The position numbers were made by a program, and so were the translations under genes. A stretch of DNA of 8,199 nucleotides from Cyclobacteriaceae bacterium (lineage in GTDB: Bacteria; Bacteroidota; Bacteroidia; Cytophagales; Cyclobacteriaceae), in the NCBI GenBank assembly GCA_030589835.1, contig JAUUZS010000172.1:1-8199 (forward strand), read 5' to 3'. The stretch's first letter is position 1, and every line of letters starts with the position of its first letter. The notes under the pieces are model-generated. The model saw only the letters and a program-made list of their open reading frames with translations, did no database searches and was not told the DNA's origin. Of this stretch, positions 5,364 to 8,199 are shown piece by piece.

Positions 5364-6923
5364 ATGAAAACCTTGATGATCAAATTTTATTCAACACTAC
5401 TTATTATGGTAGCACTCGCTGCTTGCACCTCCAGGACACCAATGAATCTTCTTGAGGAGTCCATAATCCCGAAACCTGTAAGCATAACCGCTACAAACAG
5501 CTCATTTGTCCTCTCCGATAAATCGACCATTTACTATCAGCAAACTTCTGATGCCTTGAGCTTCACAGGACAGTATTTATCAGAAATAATAAATCAATCC
5601 AGTGGTTTTGGCATCCAGGCAAAGGCCACAACGCAAAAGCCGGGAAAGGGGCATATCTATTTAGCCCTGTCTGAGGAGAACCCGGAGTTGGGATCGGAGG
5701 GTTATGAAATCATGATTACGGAAGATCTTATTACCATTTCTGCGCCAAATCCTGCCGGTGTTTTTTGGGGAATACAAACACTGCGTCAACTCATGCCCGC
5801 CAACATCGAATCCGGTTCACAGCAAGATGGCCGATTGGAAATCGCCACCGGCGCCATTATAGACCAACCGGTTTATGGTTACCGGGGCGCCATGCTCGAT
5901 GTATCCAGGCATTTTTTTCAGGTAGAAGATGTAAAGCGGTACATCGACCTACTAGCGGTTTACAAGCTAAACACCCTGCACCTGCACCTTTCTGATGACC
6001 AGGGCTGGCGTATCGAAATCAAATCATGGCCCAATCTGACCACTCATGGAGGAAGCACCCAGGTGGGCGGCGGCAAAGGCGGTTTCTATTCTCAGGAACA
6101 GTATAAAGATATTATCAGCTATGCCAGCGCACGACACATCACTATAGTCCCTGAAATTGACATGCCCGGACATACCAATTCTGCCCTGGCTTCGTATGCC
6201 GAGCTGAATTGCGATGGCAAAGCAAGAGCACTATATTCTGGCACTGAAGTGGGTTTCAGTACACTGTGTACAGACAAGGAAATCACGTATCAGTTTATCG
6301 ATGATGTGGTCAGGGAATTGTCAGAGCTCACTCCCGGCCCGTACATTCATATTGGTGGAGATGAGTCTCACGTCACCCCGATGGAAGATTACATTCCTTT
6401 TATCAATCGCGTGCAGGATATCGTAACCAAACACGGCAAAAAAGTAATTGGCTGGGACGAAATCGCCCATGCCAGCATGGTGCCCAACTCAACTGCCCAA
6501 TACTGGGCAGTAGCAGAAAATGCTGCGAAGGCCGTTGAGCAGGGAGCTAAAGTGTTGATTTCTCCGGCAACAAAAACGTATCTCGACATGCAGTACGATT
6601 CCACAACCAAATTGGGATTGCATTGGGCAGCATATATTGAAGTTGAAGCGGCCTATGATTGGGATCCTGCCTCACTGGTTCCCGGTATTGGGAAAGAAAA
6701 TATATTAGGGGTTGAATCCCCCTTATGGACTGAAACCGTCACAAATATTGAGGAACTTGAGTACATGGTATTCCCCAGAATTGTCGGGCATGCCGAAGTA
6801 GGCTGGACAGAAACCTCAGCGCGGAGTTGGGACGAATTTAAAGTTCGCCTGGGAAATCACAGCAAACGATTTGATGCGCTGGGCATAAATTACTACCCGT
6901 CAAAACTTGTTCCCTGGAAATAA
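5364..6923 (+). CDS. Beta-N-acetylhexosaminidase, GH20, lipoprotein
   Basis: A 519-residue exo-acting hexosaminidase that removes terminal GlcNAc/GalNAc from chitin oligomers, glycans or muropeptides by substrate-assisted catalysis. I chose the ATG at 5364, which gives MKTLMIKFYSTLLIMVALAAC: a lipoprotein signal with lipobox LAAC and lipidated Cys21. The upstream TTG at 5280 would add 28 untypical residues. The N-terminal GH20b domain (about 33-145, IIPKPVSI start) precedes the TIM barrel (about 170-490). Visible active-site residues, matched to the Streptomyces plicatus enzyme from memory, are Arg174 (YRGAMLDVSRHF), His270 (DMPGHTNSA), the catalytic pair Asp333-Glu334 (IGGDESH), Trp364 (GWDE), Trp381 (QYWA), Tyr406/Asp408 (YLD), Trp455 and Glu457 (PLWTE). 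No acidic export signal follows Cys21, so I infer periplasmic rather than surface exposure. It stands alone here with no sugar transporter or PUL genes beside it, so the natural substrate is open. Confidence 0.95.
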   Translation: MKTLMIKFYSTLLIMVALAACTSRTPMNLLEESIIPKPVSITATNSSFVLSDKSTIYYQQTSDALSFTGQYLSEIINQSSGFGIQAKATTQKPGKGHIYLALSEENPELGSEGYEIMITEDLITISAPNPAGVFWGIQTLRQLMPANIESGSQQDGRLEIATGAIIDQPVYGYRGAMLDVSRHFFQVEDVKRYIDLLAVYKLNTLHLHLSDDQGWRIEIKSWPNLTTHGGSTQVGGGKGGFYSQEQYKDIISYASARHITIVPEIDMPGHTNSALASYAELNCDGKARALYSGTEVGFSTLCTDKEITYQFIDDVVRELSELTPGPYIHIGGDESHVTPMEDYIPFINRVQDIVTKHGKKVIGWDEIAHASMVPNSTAQYWAVAENAAKAVEQGAKVLISPATKTYLDMQYDSTTKLGLHWAAYIEVEAAYDWDPASLVPGIGKENILGVESPLWTETVTNIEELEYMVFPRIVGHAEVGWTETSARSWDEFKVRLGNHSKRFDALGINYYPSKLVPWK

Positions 6924-6944
6924 TCCTGATAATGCTGTACACAC

Positions 6945-6963
6945 ATAAATGGGCGTCATTTAT
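6945..6963 (+). terminator. AT-rich hairpin after the hexosaminidase gene
   Basis: ATAAATG (6945-6951) pairs exactly with CATTTAT (6957-6963) around a 5-nt loop, 21 bases after the stop codon. Only TT follows, not a long T-run, and the stem is AT-rich, so termination would be weak. Confidence 0.3.
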
Positions 6964-7026
6964 TTGAGAATAATACGTTTGAGAAGCTCGCTTTAAAGAA
7001 AGTAACAAGTGACGAGAAGCTGTCCA

Positions 7027-7056
7027 GGTAGAGCGGTAAGGTAACGCCACTCTACC
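7027..7056. repeat. Strong hairpin between convergent genes
   Basis: GGTAGAG (7027-7033) and CTCTACC (7050-7056) pair perfectly. After a single C/A mismatch the stem continues with GGT/GCC (7035-7037 with 7046-7048), leaving an 8-nt loop. No T-run follows on either strand, so it is not a standard intrinsic terminator. Lying between two convergent stop codons, it could protect mRNA 3' ends, pause polymerase in both directions, or be one copy of a dispersed palindromic repeat. Confidence 0.45.
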
Positions 7057-7098
7057 CAAACACCCTTCCAATCAACTGCTAAGGGTTTCACAATCAGT

Positions 7099-8199
7099 TT
7101 ATGCACCAGCCCCTCGATTTCCTCCAAAGCTTAGGAAGCCGCTAAAACGTAATAACAGGCCGACCAATGCGGCTATGGCTGTCAGGAAAGCATTTATGTC
7201 ATTGAGGAAATTTTGCTGCCCGATAGACAAGAAAATCACAAGACTGATTATAAGCAATAAAATAACCGAAAAGGCCGTGTCCCAGGTTCCTTTCTTTCGG
7301 GATTCCATTTCCATTTCGAGCGCTTCGTCGCTATTCACTTTTGTAAGTACAAAATTCACAAAGCTTTCATTCATAACACGTAGGGAATGATCATAAACCA
7401 AAATACCCTTATTTAACAGGTTTAAAATCCCATCCGTATTAATGGTATTTACAAACCTGTCTTTGGCAATGTCATAAACAATATATCGCTCTTCTTTTGA
7501 CAGGGAATTCCAAATAGAGTAATAATATGGTGAAGACATTTGCTGAATGGTCAATACCATATCATCTTTTGGGATATCAGCATTAATCTTTGCTCCCAAA
7601 TATTTTTTTATCATATCCAGGTATTCGCCATGTGCCAATTCCTTTTCATACTCCGAATCCTTTTTGTGCGGAAAGGTCTTGATTGGTATAATGCAGGTCA
7701 CAAAACTCCCCAACAGGTGCTGCCATTTCTTGAAATCAATCTTCAGATCATCCAGCTTGTCCTGAAGTTGCTGTCGGTCGCTTGTAGTAGGTTTTTTTAG
7801 TAAGTTTTCCAATTGATGTATGGAGCCTTCATAGTAATTTAAAAGCTTCGAAGCACTTATTTCTGAAGAAATCAACAGCTTAAAATGTTCACAATCCACC
7901 AAATATTTCAATACCTCCAGTTTAAGTTTATTCATTCCCACATCATTATATCCATACTCAAAATGCTCGATAAGGATATATACCATTTCATCGGATTGAC
8001 TAAAATATTCCTCAATTCTTCGCCAATCTTTTTTAAACCGCTTTGAGCCTAACTGACTAAATATTTCTTTTGAGGCATTGTCGGTGTTTTCTGTATCATT
8101 AGCCTGAAAATCATAAAAATCAAGTGTCAGCAGCAAATCCTTATAGGTCGATTTAAGATTATTCTTTATAGGAAAGGTATTGGAGGAATTGATGCTTAC
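7099..8199 (-). CDS. C-terminal part of a membrane-anchored P-loop/STAND-like NTPase, cut by the window edge
   Basis: The frame is open to the right edge (366 residues visible, no stop upstream), so the start lies outside the window; the TTG at 8136 is an internal Leu codon. Residues below count from the edge. VYILIEHFEYG (about 73-83) is a hydrophobic strand ending in acids, like a Walker B motif, and FKLLISSEIS (106-115) resembles the next core strand with a sensor residue. A charged, probably coiled segment follows (about 126-160). Residues about 221-286 (YYYSIWNSLSKEER, then GILNLLNKGILVYD and MNESFVNFVL) look like a winged-helix domain as in STAND ATPases. Two membrane helices (about 308-327 and 335-353) and a Gly-rich end (SFGGNRGAGA) close the protein. 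I recall similar C-termini in uncharacterised Bacteroidota proteins. Walker A is not in the window, so NTPase identity is an inference; the function is unknown, with regulation or defence possible. Confidence 0.6.
   Translation of the reverse strand, partial: VSINSSNTFPIKNNLKSTYKDLLLTLDFYDFQANDTENTDNASKEIFSQLGSKRFKKDWRRIEEYFSQSDEMVYILIEHFEYGYNDVGMNKLKLEVLKYLVDCEHFKLLISSEISASKLLNYYEGSIHQLENLLKKPTTSDRQQLQDKLDDLKIDFKKWQHLLGSFVTCIIPIKTFPHKKDSEYEKELAHGEYLDMIKKYLGAKINADIPKDDMVLTIQQMSSPYYYSIWNSLSKEERYIVYDIAKDRFVNTINTDGILNLLNKGILVYDHSLRVMNESFVNFVLTKVNSDEALEMEMESRKKGTWDTAFSVILLLIISLVIFLSIGQQNFLNDINAFLTAIAALVGLLLRFSGFLSFGGNRGAGA

Noticed and set aside
6981..7021. Direct repeat GAGAAGCT at 6981-6988 and 7014-7021
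   Set aside because: Only 8 bp, two copies, no regular spacing beyond these; not a CRISPR or tandem array.
6838..7071. 77-codon minus-strand frame overlapping the 3' end of the hexosaminidase gene and the hairpin
   Set aside because: Half of it is antisense to GH20 coding sequence and the rest covers the hairpin; no ribosome site, promoter or recognisable domain.

Overview
The window looks like chromosomal DNA from a member of the Bacteroidota, probably a Cytophagia-type marine or soil bacterium. This rests on three things: two exported DUF3857/transglutaminase-like proteins of a kind abundant in that phylum, promoter-like elements matching the Bacteroidota -33 TTTG / -7 TAnnTTTG consensus, and few Shine-Dalgarno sequences. 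The lineage call is an inference from content, not from a marker gene.

Layout. Positions 1-330 hold no gene I can support, only a hairpin, a 12-bp palindrome and a weak promoter candidate. Positions 331-4224 (+) are two back-to-back DUF3857 genes joined TAA|ATG with no spacer, closed by a convincing rho-independent terminator at 4230-4263. The first protein keeps a Cys-His-Glu set at the transglutaminase active-site positions. The second has Ala-Tyr-Asp at the same spacing, so it looks like a catalytically dead partner. Positions 4377-4996 (-) are a compact type II toxin-antitoxin module: a DUF2281/VapB-like antitoxin followed by a PIN-domain (VapC-like) toxin, overlapping by four bases, behind a promoter so close that the mRNA may be nearly leaderless. 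A 35-codon coding-like tail of unknown origin follows the toxin.

Positions 5364-6923 (+) encode a GH20 beta-N-acetylhexosaminidase lipoprotein with all the family's main active-site residues. Facing it from the right edge (8199-7099, -) is the C-terminal part of a large protein: a Walker-B-like strand, a winged-helix-like region and two C-terminal membrane helices. It reads as a membrane-anchored P-loop/STAND-type NTPase whose N-terminal half lies outside the window. The convergent gap at 6924-7098 holds two hairpins.

Apart from the two coupled DUF3857 genes and the TA pair, the genes do not form one pathway. The envelope proteins and the hexosaminidase act outside the cytoplasm; the TA module and the partial NTPase are accessory-type genes. 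I found no RNA gene, CRISPR array or intact mobile element. The most unusual items are the active/inactive DUF3857 pair, the nearly leaderless TA promoter and the truncated NTPase.
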